Of a stretch of DNA of 64,000 nucleotides, positions 51,500 to 64,000 are shown piece after piece. This DNA is from Nissolia schottii (taxonomy: Eukaryota > Streptophyta > Magnoliopsida > Fabales > Fabaceae). Position 1 is the stretch's first letter. Each line of letters starts with the position of its first letter. The position numbers and the translations under genes are program-made. The stretch covers positions 961,058-1,025,057 of the forward strand of contig QANU01016478.1 of NCBI GenBank assembly GCA_003254905.1, written 5' to 3'. A model generated the notes under the pieces. The model was not told the DNA's origin and made no database searches. It was given only the letters and a program-made list of their open reading frames with translations.

Positions 51500-52804
51500 A
51501 CTGTTACAGCCTAATGTCAAGAGCTCAAAGAGTTAAATTCACTAAAGAGAAGCTGAAACTCACCTCACTCACCTGCAGTCGTTAGCCCAAAAAGAGAGCT
51601 ACGACTGCTCGAGCTGAGAGGAGGTCGCAACATAGGACCAGGAGAGAGCGTGTGCTCAAGGACGAAGGCCCAAGACCCAAGACCCAGGACTCAACTTGGC
51701 CAACCCAACCAAGGTGAGAATAGCGCACCTTCCTTGACATCCTTGACAGACTTTACAACAAACTTTGAAATAAGCTGGATAAAATAAACCTTTGAGATAA
51801 AAGAAAATCACTATTTGGATTCCATATGTCTTATCTCAAACTAATCAACTTAACTCACTTATAAAAACACATAACCTCAGGTCATGAGATATCACTTATT
51901 CTCACTCTCAAAATACTTATCAAAATAATTGTGCTTACTTGAGTATTAAAATGTCTTTGCAAGTACACTCCATTGCCTTTTACTTATACCAAGAAAATAA
52001 CATTGAAACTTCGATCAAGACACCTTCTCATTCAAATATATTTGTTCGTCACTCGAATTACTCTCAAATAGCTGCCAAACTTAAAAGCAAACTTCTTGGT
52101 TTACTCGTTCTTTTAACTTTAACTACTTCATTTTATCAAAATTTAAACCAAATGAACTCCAAGTATAATTTCAAACCTCAAAACAAACACTCCAAGTCTC
52201 TGCAATGCGCAGCTTACAAGATATTCTTTCTTTAAAGAGAAATGATATACGTAAAATATGTCAAACCAATTCACACCCCATCACACATCGTTAAAATCTC
52301 ATACAATAATAAATAAGATGTGAGTCAATATAATATTTCACACCAAATAAATTCATAAAAAAAAACTCTTTTTTAGAAAGCCCTCAACTTGTGTCTAATG
52401 CACGTTAGCATTGACGAGAATTTAAACCAATCCTTCATACCATCCACTTAGTTATATTTCAAGTTACATTTTATCATATTGCAAACTAATTTTACGACTA
52501 AACCGATCCAATGTATGGTTGTTGATTTGGTCCCCAACAGTTACAGCAAAGAGACGTCATGTCTCATTTTTTTTTTCCTGAGAAATTGCACGCCAAGTTT
52601 ACATTCCAAGTACAAGTATTGTCTGCATTCAGTTTTAACAAAGGAACAGAAATGACACCAGAATATTAAAAGAAAGGCATTAACAATGTTCATCAAGCCA
52701 TTTCATTTGTGCTTCTTCCGGATGAAAGGAGCACGATCAATTTCTTTATCCGGTGAAGCTTCACAGATGCGCACAGCAATGAATTGATCCCGTTCCATTA
52801 ACAA

Positions 52805-54685
52805 TTACATGTCTGAGGCACTCAAAGCCATTACCTTACATTGTTCATTCAATGCCAGAAGTTGAGCCTCTTTCTTGTCAAGCAGGGCATTCAACCTCAC
52901 ATTCTCTTCCATAAGCTTTTGAACTTCTGCCTCTTTCTGCGTTTTCTCACCCTCTAATTGAGTTGTCTTCGCAACTAGCCTGCACCAGAACAACACACAG
53001 GAAAGTAAGACAAACAAATCTCTAGATAGAAAATGAAAATTCCAAATAAGAACTCCACATAACAGCATTACTGTTAATCACACTGCAATGAAAAAAATTA
53101 CGAAAAAGAATGCAGCACTCTTAACTGACCCTCGTAGAGTTTATCATATATGTTAACCACACCAAATTTAATAGTATTTGACTCTTCCGCAACATTGCAA
53201 CTTTATTTCAGAGTTATATGATCTTTGCTCCTAAAATGAGTTCAAGGCAAACGTTGTTCATATGCATTGAAAAAATGATATCCACACCCATAAAAAGAAT
53301 AGCATTATTTGATAAATGTAGAAAATTCAACAACAACAACCAAGCCTTATCCCACTACGTGGGGTCGACTACGTGGATCAAGCGACGTCATAATGCCCTA
53401 TCAAGGGTCATGTTTTAATGTAGATCATTTACTTTTAAATCTCTTCTAATAATTTCCTCTATAATTTTTCTAGATCTCCCCTTACCTCTAACTAAAGAGT
53501 TACCCGCCACTTGATCTACTCTCCTTACTTGTCTTCTTCTCATACGTCCAAACCACCTAAGACGGAATTCTACGACCCGACCTTCTCTCTAATGCAACCG
53601 TTCCTAATCCTATATTGCCTAGTGTGCCCAAGAAATTTCATATACAGGTATGGCATATTGGCGTCAAGTAAATATAAACTAAATCAAACTGTACACAAAA
53701 ATGTAGCATGAAGTGTATTGAGGCATTCAACTCATGCAACTTGAAGTGGGTCAAAAATCAAATAAATATCAAGATGAATAATAATTGCATATTGCATATT
53801 ATCATGTATAATGAAATATACTCACCTTTCAAACAGCCTCTCAATAGTTTGAAATTGCTTCTCTGAGGAAAGTAAGGTTTCTCTAACAGTAAGTAGACCG
53901 CTAACATATGATTTCAGAGACTCAAATTCCCGTTTCACTCTACTAAGCTCTTCCTCATTTTCAGCAGCTAGTTGTCTCTGCCTGGTTGTTTCTTCCACTA
54001 AACCCACAACTCTCTGTCTCACATCATTTAGAATACTACTTGTACTCAAAGCAAAACGCTCCATCTCCTTTAACTTCATAGACATGTTTTCTAACTGCAC
54101 AGACTTCTCCTTAATTTCTTCCTGACTTAAACTTACTTTTTCCTTCTCAATTGCAGTTTCTGATTCTGCCAATAAAACCCTTTTGACAAGGGCTTCCATC
54201 ACATCTACAACCATCTGTACAGAATTGAGTATCTCACCTATATAAGCTCCATCTTGTTCATCTAAAGAACCATGCTGATGGCTAATTCCTACCCAGGATT
54301 CTTCATCTGCGTCATCAAATGAAGAAAGATCGACATTCTTGGACCAACCTGATAATGGTATCCCATTTTTGTCTACAAGGCCTAACCCCTCTAATTGTTT
54401 GATGCCACAAGATGTATGGGCTAGATGAGGAACGGCCATGAGTTTTGCTTTCGATTTTAAGTAGGTCAACAATGTAGCAGCAGTCTTGACTCTTCGCCAA
54501 AGAACGTCTAACACCTTTTTTGCCTCTTCCTCAGAACCCTGCATGTAATCCTTCACTTCCATAAGCTTTGCTTCCAATACGCTCACTTGGGATTCGCTTC
54601 TTTCAATCTCCTGCTTCCATGTTTCATGTGATTGACTTGGCTGAGACTTCAAATTTGACATGTCAACTGTTTCATCTGCAGCCAT
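52805..54685 (-). CDS. Plant coiled-coil protein of unknown function, 2 coding exons, 344 aa
   Basis: Exon 54685-53826 reads MAADETVDMSNLKSQPSQ, then WKQEIERSESQVSVLEAKL, ALVKRVLLAESETAIEKEKV, RQRVVGLVEETTRQRQLAAE and LSSEKQFQTIERLFER. Exon 52979-52805 reads LVAKTTQLEGEKTQKEAEVQ and ends ALSASDM. The lengths (860 + 175 nt) give 344 codons plus stop in phase. Nearly the whole protein is predicted coiled coil, with no membrane segment. The ATG at 54685 lies just after a splice acceptor (TACAG at 54688-54692), and an upstream non-coding exon probably ends at 56018 (AAAGAAG before GTTCTTC). I believe it belongs to the same family as Arabidopsis At2g17990 and At4g36105, from memory. No biochemical role is known to me. 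Confidence 0.85.
53328..53640 (-). mobile_element. RTE-type LINE 3' end, in the intron of the coiled-coil gene
   Basis: On the minus strand the element ends with a sequence like GTAGTCGACCCCACGTAGTG, then GGATAAGGCTTG and (GTT)n, the typical 3' end of plant RTE LINEs. Upstream, the broken reading LRWFGRMRRRQVRRVDQVAG and IIEEIIRRDLKVNDL matches the C-terminus of their reverse transcriptase ORF. It is 5'-truncated and lies within the intron 52980-53825, in the same orientation as the host gene. Confidence 0.85.
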
Positions 54686-56180
54686 GCCCTGTACAATGTT
54701 GTACATAAATGTTTATAAATAATATTAAAAAGTTGCAGTTAAAAAATATAATCAAAAAGCACTTGTATTAGTGTAAAGATAAGCTCATAAGCCTAAAATT
54801 CCATCGTTTGAAAACTGTAAGCACGGCCATTTCAGCTAATAGTGTATCACAAAGCTCCATCAAAGAGTAAACACCAAGCAGAAAGATATAATGTAGCTCA
54901 AAGTGAGCTTGAAATGAACTTCAAGAAAAAGGGATGCAGCATAGTAAGATGGATGAAATATACTTTAATCACCTGCCACCCAATTTCCACATTTAACTCA
55001 CTTATGCTATAAACATGCTCAAGAACTTCTGCGCATTCAAAATCAATGTCTTCTGTAAATCAAAATTAAGCATGCCATGCATACTTGTTGCTTCTTTCAA
55101 GCTTCAGAAAGTTTATACCATACACCTATACTAACTCAGGAGGAGAACAAGTACTGAAATGATACAACAAATACACAACTGCAACGCATATTGCATGTTC
55201 TCTAGACATCAAATCGCCTCTAAGTGTACTTCTACATCAAACATTGTATGGTCAGCAATTGAAAATGCCTTCAAGTTACAGTTCATACGAAGAATTGACT
55301 CAACCCATGATAAGCTATAGCTACTACACGTAATGTCAATGGCAAGGGAAAAATGAAAATGAAGAAGAAAAAAAAAAACAGCTAACCATGCATATCCGAA
55401 GCTTTGTTGCAAGTAGATAAATAATTATTAAAAAAAGAAAAAGAAAGAGTGTTTCTGAAGCTGCAAAGTAGCCCACAAAAACAAACTTGACATTAATAAA
55501 TCGATTTGATAATTGTTATAAGCTATATCAATCGTGAACACCATATGCAGTACCAGTCCTCTCTCTTTGTTTTCGTCTTTTTCTTAAATTTAAATAAAAA
55601 CGCTATTGTCAATTCAGTGATGTTTGGGCGCAATCCAAGCAACACATCGAATCGCTATCTCCAGAAAATTAACTAAAAAACTCTAAACAATCTCATGGGC
55701 AAGAAGAAAATCAGCGGAAATTTCCAAAAATTGGGTTTTTCCCCCACTCTCGTTCGACTTGAAACTGATCTCGAACAACAAGGGAGATAAATCGAAACTT
55801 GACCCTGACCCAGAACCAAATGGACAGAGATGAAATTAAATGCCCACCATAACCAGCTGAAAAAAGATAAAATTGATTACTTTGAATTGAAGGGATAAAA
55901 GAAAAGAAAGAAAGAAAAAAAGGAGTTAGGAACAAGCAAAGAGAATGTTGGAATCTGGTAAAAGGGGGAAAAAAGAAGAGGAAGATTAAAAAATAAGGGA
56001 AAGATGAGATGAAGAACCTTCTTTGCTTTGAGAAAAAAGGGGGAGGATCGGGGGGGCGAGTTGAGTGAAGATGATGGGTCTGAGTTGGATCGTCTTCTTC
56101 TTGTTCTCACAGGAACTTTTATTATGTAGAAAAAGACGAACAAGACATTGAGAAAGAACCAACGTTACTTGTACCCCCAC
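54686..56180 (-). other. 5' intron and probable non-coding first exon of the coiled-coil gene
   Basis: The intron is probably 54688-56017. The first exon would lie between 56018 and about 56160, a C/T-rich stretch on the minus strand, with the promoter right of it. No coding part was seen. Confidence 0.5.
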
Positions 56181-57554
56181 ACAGGGCAGGGCTCTCGTTT
56201 AACTTTGGATGAAAGTAAAAGCCTTTAAGATGCCACAATGTTATCACCATTAGGGGGATGAATCTTCTCCTCAAAGATTGTCATTTTTCTGTCTGTTAAG
56301 AGTTAAAAGAGAGAGAAATATGCATCTATTTTATGTGTTTTTGTTAATTTTAAAAAGGTTTTATTTGTTAAAAAAATTTGTGTTTTCATTTTTTTTTTGT
56401 TCTATCCTTATTTCTATAAGCGTATCGGTGTTTCTTTATATTTAAACAGCTAGTTCTTAAATTTGATGGGGTATATCATTCTTTTTAACCTAATTAAATA
56501 TGATAATTTTTAATATGAGAGTATTTAAATCCATCCCCATTATTATGTTTTTTATTCGGGGATTTTAAGTTCTATTAATTAAGATTTATTTTTTATTATG
56601 TGTGTTAAAAAATAACGTGTTGAATTTGTGTAGAAGTAAAAACTTCTCTATAAAATATTAATAATTGGAGAAGAAAAATGTAAAACATTTTTTTTTAAAA
56701 AAATGGATAAGGAATGAATACTTAAATTCTCCTTGTTTTAGAAACATTTGTAAATTAATTTAGAGTTTATGTAACTCTAAAAAAAGATCCACACAAAAAA
56801 TAAATATTAAAGATAATTTTGAAGTCTATTCCTATACAAAGAAGTATAGAAAAGTTGCGAGAGACTAGTGTCTATTGTCTTCATTTTCTCGGTTCCAGTA
56901 GAAATCAAATACTATGTAGAAATTGAACCTATTATCTAAGAGGTGTACAAAGATAGATGAGACTCTTGGTATAAACTTAATTGGACGTTTATTTCAATGA
57001 ATATTTGTTTATTTTTAAAAATTAGCACTTGAAAATATTTTATTTATGTTTATTTTACATTATATAAATTAATTATCGACAACAAAACATTCACTGGAAT
57101 ATTATTTACACAAGGTTTCAATTATGGATTTTTATTCTCACCTAATGGTCATAAATATTTTATTCTCACGTCATGAGAATAAAATTATTATGCGAAATAC
57201 TAATTTATACTCTAATTTTATTTTGTTTCTGGTCCCAATATTATAATAATGCTAATAATACGATTAAACATGCTAAGATGTGAATTATCACAAATATTCT
57301 CACAAATATATATACAGATGATGACTTTACTGAGAGAGTTATTATATATGATAGCGAGAAAAGTGAATATTGGTCATTGAATCTTACATTAATGGTCAAT
57401 ATTAAAAGTTACAAGGATATCCCATGATCTTTTAAAAAGTTACATGAATTTTATGTTATAATATTGATCAGTTATATTGATCATTCATGTAAAATCTAAT
57501 GGTTAAGATTCATTTATCTCACTCTAATATATAATAATTCCTCTCACTAGAGTG

Positions 57555-57555
<1 letters not shown>
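56181..57555. other. AT-rich intergenic stretch, no gene seen
   Basis: I see no coding, RNA or clear repeat feature. Confidence 0.6.

Positions 57556-57589
<34 letters not shown>
57556..57589. repeat. (TA)n microsatellite at the left border of a transposon-like element
   Basis: A TA run immediately precedes the left inverted end at 57590. A similar run (59792-59809) follows the right end. Confidence 0.9.
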
Positions 57590-57591
<2 letters not shown>

Positions 57592-59791
57592 CTTCGCTAC
57601 ACGTACACCCTAAAACTATACACCATACATACACCCGTATTCGAATACACTAAGCCCCCCAAATAACCGCCCACTAACCTCTCTCTCACACTCGTACTCA
57701 CTAGCGTGTCCCACACACGCGCGACCTTCAAACTTCCTCTTCCTTGCCTCGGAAATAAGGACTGACCACAATAAACTCTTATCCCTCTCTTCGATCTCTC
57801 GTCCTTCTCATTAGCTCTCTTTGATCTCTCTTCACTCCCGTCTCTCTTCTGCAAATACATCGTGCTCGCTGCACAAATATGTAGCCAACGCAATCACAAA
57901 AAAAATAAAGGCTGGTAAGTGCATCGAAACTGAGTTCACCTTTTATGCTTTTGAATTAAATTTGGTGATGTATGTAAGCGTGTATAGGTTTAGTGGAAAC
58001 ACAAAGCATTGTGTAAAACGTTGTGAACTAATTTATGTTTCAGTGAAATCAGTGTTGTAAACTAGTATTTAATGTCTGTGCAGAAGGTCATATAATGTTT
58101 GTGCAAAAAGTTATATAATGTTTATGCACCCTAGCCAGACATCATAATTTGCAATATTATTTTACTATACATTAAGTAATATGCATATGTGTAAACTTTA
58201 TGCATTATAATGTATATAAGTATTAGTAAAAGCTTTTGAATTAAATTGGTGATGTTAATTGTTCATTGTTGTAGAAAATGGTTCCTCCACAATCACTCAA
58301 AGGGACATCTGTTGCTAGTCACGCCTGTAAATATGCTTCCCACAATCCAACACTAGTTCAAAGTTTGTGCACATTGTCACATAAAGTTTGTGTATCTGTG
58401 ACTATAATGTCCGTGCATCATCTGGTCAAACACTATTGGTGTACTACTCCCGCATGACACTTGACTTCCACACCAACAAGGAGGTTCTGGAAGAAGCACA
58501 TAGCGAAGTTGTTATGGAAGAAGCACATACTGAAATTGATGTAACATAGGATAATAATGAGATGAATCTGTTCTTGGAAAGATGCTCAAACATGTTATGG
58601 TTTAGGGTTTAGGGTTTATGGAATTTGGTTTATCTAAACTAATTGTTATAGAATTTGTCTATTCAATTTGAGTAAAATGTCCATGAAGATTCTGCAAAGT
58701 AATCCTTGTTTCATTCTTTTGTTTTAATACATCGTGATTGCTCATCAGTATATACAAAGTTTGTGTTATAGTGGCCCTAATGCTTGTGCGTGTTGATAAT
58801 GTTTGTGCACATCGTCATATAATGTTTGTACACACGCCAATTTAAAGTTTGTGTATTTCTACAATACATCAGAATCTGATTTTATGCATATGTGATAAAC
58901 ACATAATGCTTATATCACATCATCTAATGTTTATTCATGATAATATATAAAAATTTGTGCCAAATGTTTATAATTTTTTATGCATTAACTGTTGAAAGGT
59001 TGAAAATGTGCCAAAATGCACACCCTCTTCCTCAACAAAGATAGGCCACAGTCGATAATGTTTGTGCACATCGTCATATAATGTTTGTGCATACTCCCTT
59101 TTAAAGTTTGTGCACTTTTACAATACATCAGATTATGCATTTTATGCATATGTGACAAACACATAATACTTATGTCACATCATCTAATGTTTATTCATTC
59201 TAATACATAAAAATTTGTTTCAAATGTTTAAATGTTTTATGCATTAATTGTTAAAAGGTAGAGAATGTGCCAAATTGCACATCCTTTTCCTCAACAAAGA
59301 CAGAACCCGTGGCCTATCGATAATGTTAGTGCACTACATCGTATAATGTTTGTGCATATGCCCGTTTAAAGTTTGTGCACTCTATTTTATGTGATATGCA
59401 TGTCCGTATAACAAAACTCTCAATGGAAATCAAAGAAAAAAGCATGAAACTCACCATGGTTTCTTGCATTGACATTTTCGATCACCAACAAATTGCCATT
59501 AGGATTATCAACGTTTTGATTGTGGAATTGTTTCGATTTTGATTTCCATGGAGCTCGCGTTTTTGTTTCTATGGTGGTTATGGAGGATTTTGATCTCAGA
59601 ATTCAGATTCTGTTGCGATATGGTTGAGAGAATCACGTTCAAGAATCATTACGATGAGAAAACTCGCGTGGGAGTGCGTGATTTCTAAATAAGGAAAGCA
59701 TATTGTATTTTATACTAATTATCATTAAAATTGTATAAAATAAGAGTATATATACGGGTGTATGCTTAACAGGTGTACATAGAGCACTTTC
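57590..59791. mobile_element. Non-autonomous inverted-repeat element of 2.2 kb with internal tandem repeats
   Basis: The left end reads GCTACACGTACACC and further in ATACACCCGTAT. The right end, reversed, reads GCTCTATGTACACC and further in ATACACCCGTAT. Both borders lie in TA runs. Inside are many copies of a motif like ATAATGTTTGTGCA and a 260-bp tandem repeat. There is no long open frame. At the right, the minus strand has a short coding-like stretch (KQFHNQNVDNPNGN, LLVIENVNARNH near 59450-59545) that reminds me of the N-terminus of FAR1-like Mutator transposases, but this is a weak guess. Confidence 0.6.
58795..59395. repeat. Tandem repeat of about 260 bp, 2.3 copies
   Basis: Units start with GATAATGTTTGTGCACATCG at 58795 and 59054, and with a variant at 59319. 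The periods are 259 and 265 bp. Each unit contains TTAAAGTTTGTG, CATATGTGA, CACATCATCTAATGTTTATT and CTTCCTCAACAAAGA-like parts. Confidence 0.9.
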
Positions 59792-59809
59792 CATATATAT
59801 ATATATATA

Positions 59810-62800
59810 GTTATCTACCCTCATGTAGTTATTATCACATTTAGACATGCAATTACTATCATGTCTTGTAATTACAATTTGTAAAATGGTTTTAACTTTT
59901 AACAATCACATTTTCACAAAATGTTAGCAACCCACTAGTAATAGTACTAAATAATAGAGTGTCACAAATGACAATAACTAAAACCAAATCATTTATATAT
60001 GTTAAGGACTAAAATCAATTTTTTTTAATATGTTTCGACCAAAATAAAAAATATATATTTTAGAGATGTAAACCAAATCTCAAAAAAATTGTAGGGACTC
60101 GAAATATATTTAAGCCAATTTTATTAATTAATCAAATATATCACCACGTTGGTCTCATCATAATCATTGCAACTAATGCAACAAACCATATGTGCCATGT
60201 TTTTTGGTCAGAAATATGAGCCGGTTAGTCTTCATGGCTTCGCATAAAGGACTACAGGACTCACATAGTAATCTGCAAACTGGCCCATTGGTTTGGGCTT
60301 TACTTAATATTTCAAAGACACATTGTGAGATCCGATAGGCTTTATTTTAAAATGTCGGCTAACTATGATTATTCAAGTTTTACGGGGAATAAAAAGTTGT
60401 ATTCATGAAACTTATAAAGCCAATAATTGACCCACAAAATGAAAAATAAAGTATACAATAACTTCGGTACAAGTTAATGCATAACTATCACGCCTAACAC
60501 ATGAATTATGTATTTTAATTTTTAACTTTGATTGTTGTTTAACTAGAGTTTATGTTTTGACGTGGCAAGGATCCAAGATGCTAGTTGTTTGGGTTCAATG
60601 GCTTATTTTAGTTATAGTAATTTGATTGATGTGTTATTTTTAAACTGTAATGTTATATTTAAGGTTGGTGTGACACGATTGTATACCATAATAATAATTG
60701 TAGGATTGTATTTATATGCAAGTAGAAGGTTGTGCACAAATTAGTTGCTAAATAACAAGATCTTAACTACAGTTTTAAAACGGGGTTAACTAAAAAGTGT
60801 GATTGATCAATGTCTCTCTACACGGTAATAGCATTTGGAACTTTGAAAAATCGTTTAGCCACATTCAAAACAGTGTGGCTAAATAACGACTTACACAATT
60901 TGTATTTTTGACTTTCTGGTAGTGGTTGATTGATAATTACCCAAATTCTTGTAACGAGTTTTCTGAATTATATTATTGCAAATTTGTAAATGCAAAATGA
61001 GATAAGAAAGCAATGTGCCACGTATTGCACATAAGGATGTCTCGGGTGCAGGAATGGGAATTTCGCCTCGATGAATGTTTGGATCTGAAACATGACTATT
61101 CAATGTTTTCATCAATCTGAAAAGGAATCTGCAGAGGATGTTATTTTTATTTTTTAATAAATAAAAAAGAGAGTACTAAAAACTAAAAAAGTTAAAACAA
61201 GATCAAATATTTAATCAGGAGCTGCTGCCACGAAGCCCACGCGCGAGGGGTCGAAGTTGTCCAAATTATCTATAGGCTTAATACTTTATTTAGTTATTGG
61301 ATGTCTTAATTGGTCACTTAACTTAAAAAAATTACAGACTAATCTATAAAATTTATAAATGTTAGATTTATTGTCTTAAGTAGTCCCTAAATATTTATAA
61401 TATTATCTTAAGTAATCTCTAAATAATCTAACTATTTTCTTTTGGGGCGGGACTAATAACGAATCAAACGTTTGCAAAGTCTATCCTATCACATTTTTAA
61501 GTTGAACGATCAACTATGACACAGATGTAAAATTCATGGATCAAATAGAGTATTAACTGCTATCTTATTGGCTTTTATTTAAATCAAATTTGCTTGTTTT
61601 TGATAAAATATTCAGGCTATTTTCCATATACGCTTATTGTATATGTCTAAATAATTTGACTTAAATATGTTTTTAGGTTTTTGAATTTTTTTTTAGATTT
61701 GGTTTAAGTTCTTAAAAAAATATTTTTTTGGTTTTGGTTTAAATATATCATAAATTACATAATTTTAGTCTCTACTGTTAACTAGATTCTGGTAACTGCT
61801 GAAATATAATAATTAATAAAGTGTCACATCGGTCGAGCTATATGAACAAAATAAATATAACTCAACACATAACTCGTTGTTTTACCTGAAGTTGTCTTTG
61901 AACCTTGAGCCACCATCACCCAAAATTGAGTCAAATAGCAGGTTACGAGTCAAGTTTAGACTGTGTTGTGGGTTTGATGAGTTTATTTTGCTAAAATGAC
62001 ACTAGGGATACTCTATTAATCACGTCGACAGTTAACAACAATGACTAAAACCATAAAGTCAAATCATAAATATGAAATAATTAATTTAATTATATGACAG
62101 TGTAAAAAAATTTATGTTCTCAATAGATAGCAATTAAACTCCAATAGTTTTATATAAAAAAAGTTCAATTCTAATAATTAATATAGAAACATCATAATTA
62201 ATATTAGATTTAAAAATAAGTTTCTGATCACGATTAATATTAGACTTAAATATGTCCCTTAAATAGTTTTAAGTTGACTATTTTTTTTTCTCTAAAAAGA
62301 AATAAGAGATTTATTTCATTGAGTTTTTCTTAAAGAGATTTTGATTAAGCCCAACTCTTTTACCCACTTTGTTAAACTTCAATGAATTGCAAATTGGTGT
62401 ACTTCTTTTCTTATTATTACAGGTGGTGTAAAAAAAAAGAAATAAAATACTTATCTGAAACACAGGATTATAGTTTTGATCCTTTCTATGTATGATGTAT
62501 GTATGATCTGTTTAGGTCCAAACTTTTCTAGAATCATTTGGTTTCGATTCTTATAAAATTTGTTGTTTGTTTTACGTCCTACTATTTCCAAAACATTTGG
62601 CTTCAGTCTCGAACACTTGTAATGGTTTGGCTTTATTATTATTCGAAATTATTTAATTCAAATCATCGTAAATTTTTAGAGACTTAAGACAAAAATCTTA
62701 CTTTAGTACAAAGAATAAAGATAAAATAATAAAACAGTATGGACTAAAATAAAAAAGTCTAAATATATTTGCATCAAAACTAATAATTTTGTGGTGGTTT

Positions 62801-63125
62801 GTCCTATGCCCTGCGGGTAATTACCCTTCATCTTGGTCCAATAGAAATCCAACATGCGCCAATAAATAGATCCCATCTCATAAAAAAGGAAAAACTTAAT
62901 TTATATTTACACATCACAACTTTTTAACCTTAAAATAATTCTATTCCTGTTCCAATCTCAAACAAATCAATCCATAAAAAAAAGAAGCATTATTCATTAA
63001 AAAAAATCCTCTATCTCTCTCGTATTTTTATAAAATATTTAAATAATTGATTGATAATAGTATGAGAGGAAAAAAATCAAACACTTAAATGAAAATGTTT
63101 TGCATAATATATATGACTCATGCTA

Positions 63126-63158
<33 letters not shown>

Positions 63159-64000
63159 CTATATCGTACTATTACATGAGAAATCAAAACACAAACCATG
63201 CATGGGGTTCAGTCCAAAATAAAATTGAATCTCTGACCCCAAGTAATTTACCTTTTATTACTTTTCTTTCAATATGTTTTTTCTTCGCCAGTTTCAACTT
63301 AGAACCAAAATATCAACCAATCAAACCAGTGAAACGCGATTCTAATCATATTGTTGAAGTAGAGATTTAATTTCAAAAATGTGCTTCATCAGGACCCAGC
63401 TTAATTTTAATCAATTTTTCACCTAAGTCAAGAAGTAACTAATTTGGAGAAAATTAGCAGGGATCAGAAGCAATGTTAATTATATAAAATACTACACTTT
63501 TAGATTAGAGCCAGAGGCATCTTTTGGTGATCAAATCAGAGATGCATCAAAAGCCTTGAAATAAATTGGACCTCAATACACCTATACCCGGGGTACGTGT
63601 GGTCCCTATTCCGAAGCTTAATTGAATATGAAAAAAAATGGGGTCCACTCTACAATCATATTGATATCACACACAAACTAGCATATTAAACTCGTGAAAG
63701 TAACTATTGCCTTCAAAGCCATATTACGTGGGGGTCTAGCCATGATATATGTATGCATCTACGAAAATCAGCTATGCACAGAATATTAATTAATTAAAAA
63801 TTCTCATTTGAATATATACAATTATTTTGAAAATGATATCGTACATAATAATAGTGTGAACAAATGAAAGATAATGATAAGTGGCCAAAAGAGCTTTGTT
63901 GTATATATGTATGGCTAGAATTTTGCTCTATATGGCCTCAAAGTCTCAATCTGAAACATGGAAAGAAAGAAAGGGAAAAAGGGTGGGAGATAGATAGATA
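59810..64000. other. AT-rich intergenic stretch, no gene seen
   Basis: It has short, unlikely frames only. There are remnants of fold-back elements of the GTTAAATATG..TTTTTAG type near 59995-60115 and 61665-61790, a possible degenerate inverted-repeat element at about 61274-61556, and a TA microsatellite at 63130-63158. I could not support any gene up to the window end. Confidence 0.6.
63130..63158. repeat. (TA)n microsatellite
   Basis: About 14 TA units in intergenic sequence. Confidence 0.9.

Larger units (their letters stand above)
49598..52550. other. Intergenic stretch with two fold-back elements, no gene seen
   Basis: The left edge is the 5' UTR and promoter of the YEATS gene. The rest is AT-rich, with fold-back elements at 50201-50611 and 51369-51499. 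A GC-rich patch at 51540-51740 (AGACCCAAGACCCAGGACTC) stands out and could be LTR debris. Short open frames here (for example 51939-52235) have no recognisable content. Confidence 0.6.

Noticed and set aside
55209..55412. Minus-strand frame with a hydrophobic start (VFFFLLHFHFSLAIDITC), possible small secreted protein
   Set aside because: It lies in the 5' intron of the coiled-coil gene and shows no family match.
61274..61556. Possible inverted-repeat element (TTAATACTTTATTT with its complement)
   Set aside because: The match is short and AT-rich; chance is likely. It is mentioned only as a remnant.
1..64000. tRNA, rRNA, microRNA hairpins, CRISPR arrays
   Set aside because: No cloverleaf, rRNA core or spaced repeat array was recognised; hairpins found belong to fold-back elements.

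Overview
This window is nuclear DNA of a dicot plant. The evidence is spliceosomal introns with GT..AG borders, plant-type retroelements, and proteins that read closest to plant family members. A legume is my best guess, from the style of the fold-back elements that start with 'gggttaaatat'; that is inference, not proof. There are no tRNA, rRNA or CRISPR features that I can see.

Layout. 1-8475 is the right-hand part of a decayed Ty3/gypsy element of the Tat type, lying on the minus strand: an antisense plus-strand ORF (1-1735), then integrase, two RNase H domains, reverse transcriptase, protease, gag, primer-binding site and 5' LTR from left to right. Its 3' LTR is outside the window. 8700-10430 is a truncated L1-type LINE. 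12027-34762 (minus) is an intact gene for TRA1, the giant pseudokinase scaffold of SAGA and NuA4. I could place 34 coding exons whose summed length is 11,577 nt, exactly 3,858 codons plus a stop, with every splice phase consistent. 34763-44500 is repeat-rich: fold-back elements, a dead MSL (mechanosensitive channel) fragment, LTR-like sequence and a LINE tail. 44533-45664 (plus) is a WEB-family coiled-coil gene. 47714-49597 (minus) is a YEATS-domain gene of the YAF9/TAF14/GAS41 type (6 exons, 274 aa). 52805-54685 (minus) is a plant coiled-coil protein gene (344 aa) with an RTE LINE tail in its intron. 56200-64000 has no gene I can support, but holds a 2.2-kb repeat-filled terminal-inverted-repeat element between TA microsatellites.

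How the genes relate. TRA1 and YAF9 are both subunits of the NuA4 histone acetyltransferase complex (TRA1 also of SAGA, YAF9 also of SWR1), and their coding regions lie only about 13 kb apart. From memory, the Arabidopsis TRA1 gene At2g17930 is also near a WEB gene (At2g17940), a coiled-coil gene (At2g17990) and a YEATS gene (At2g18000), so the block looks like old conserved synteny rather than a new cluster. This needs checking against a genome browser.

Nothing here is a clearly new biological system. The most worthwhile leads are the chromatin-gene neighbourhood, the antisense ORF of the Tat element, the MSL fragment caught among repeats, and the tandem-repeat transposon at 57.6-59.8 kb.
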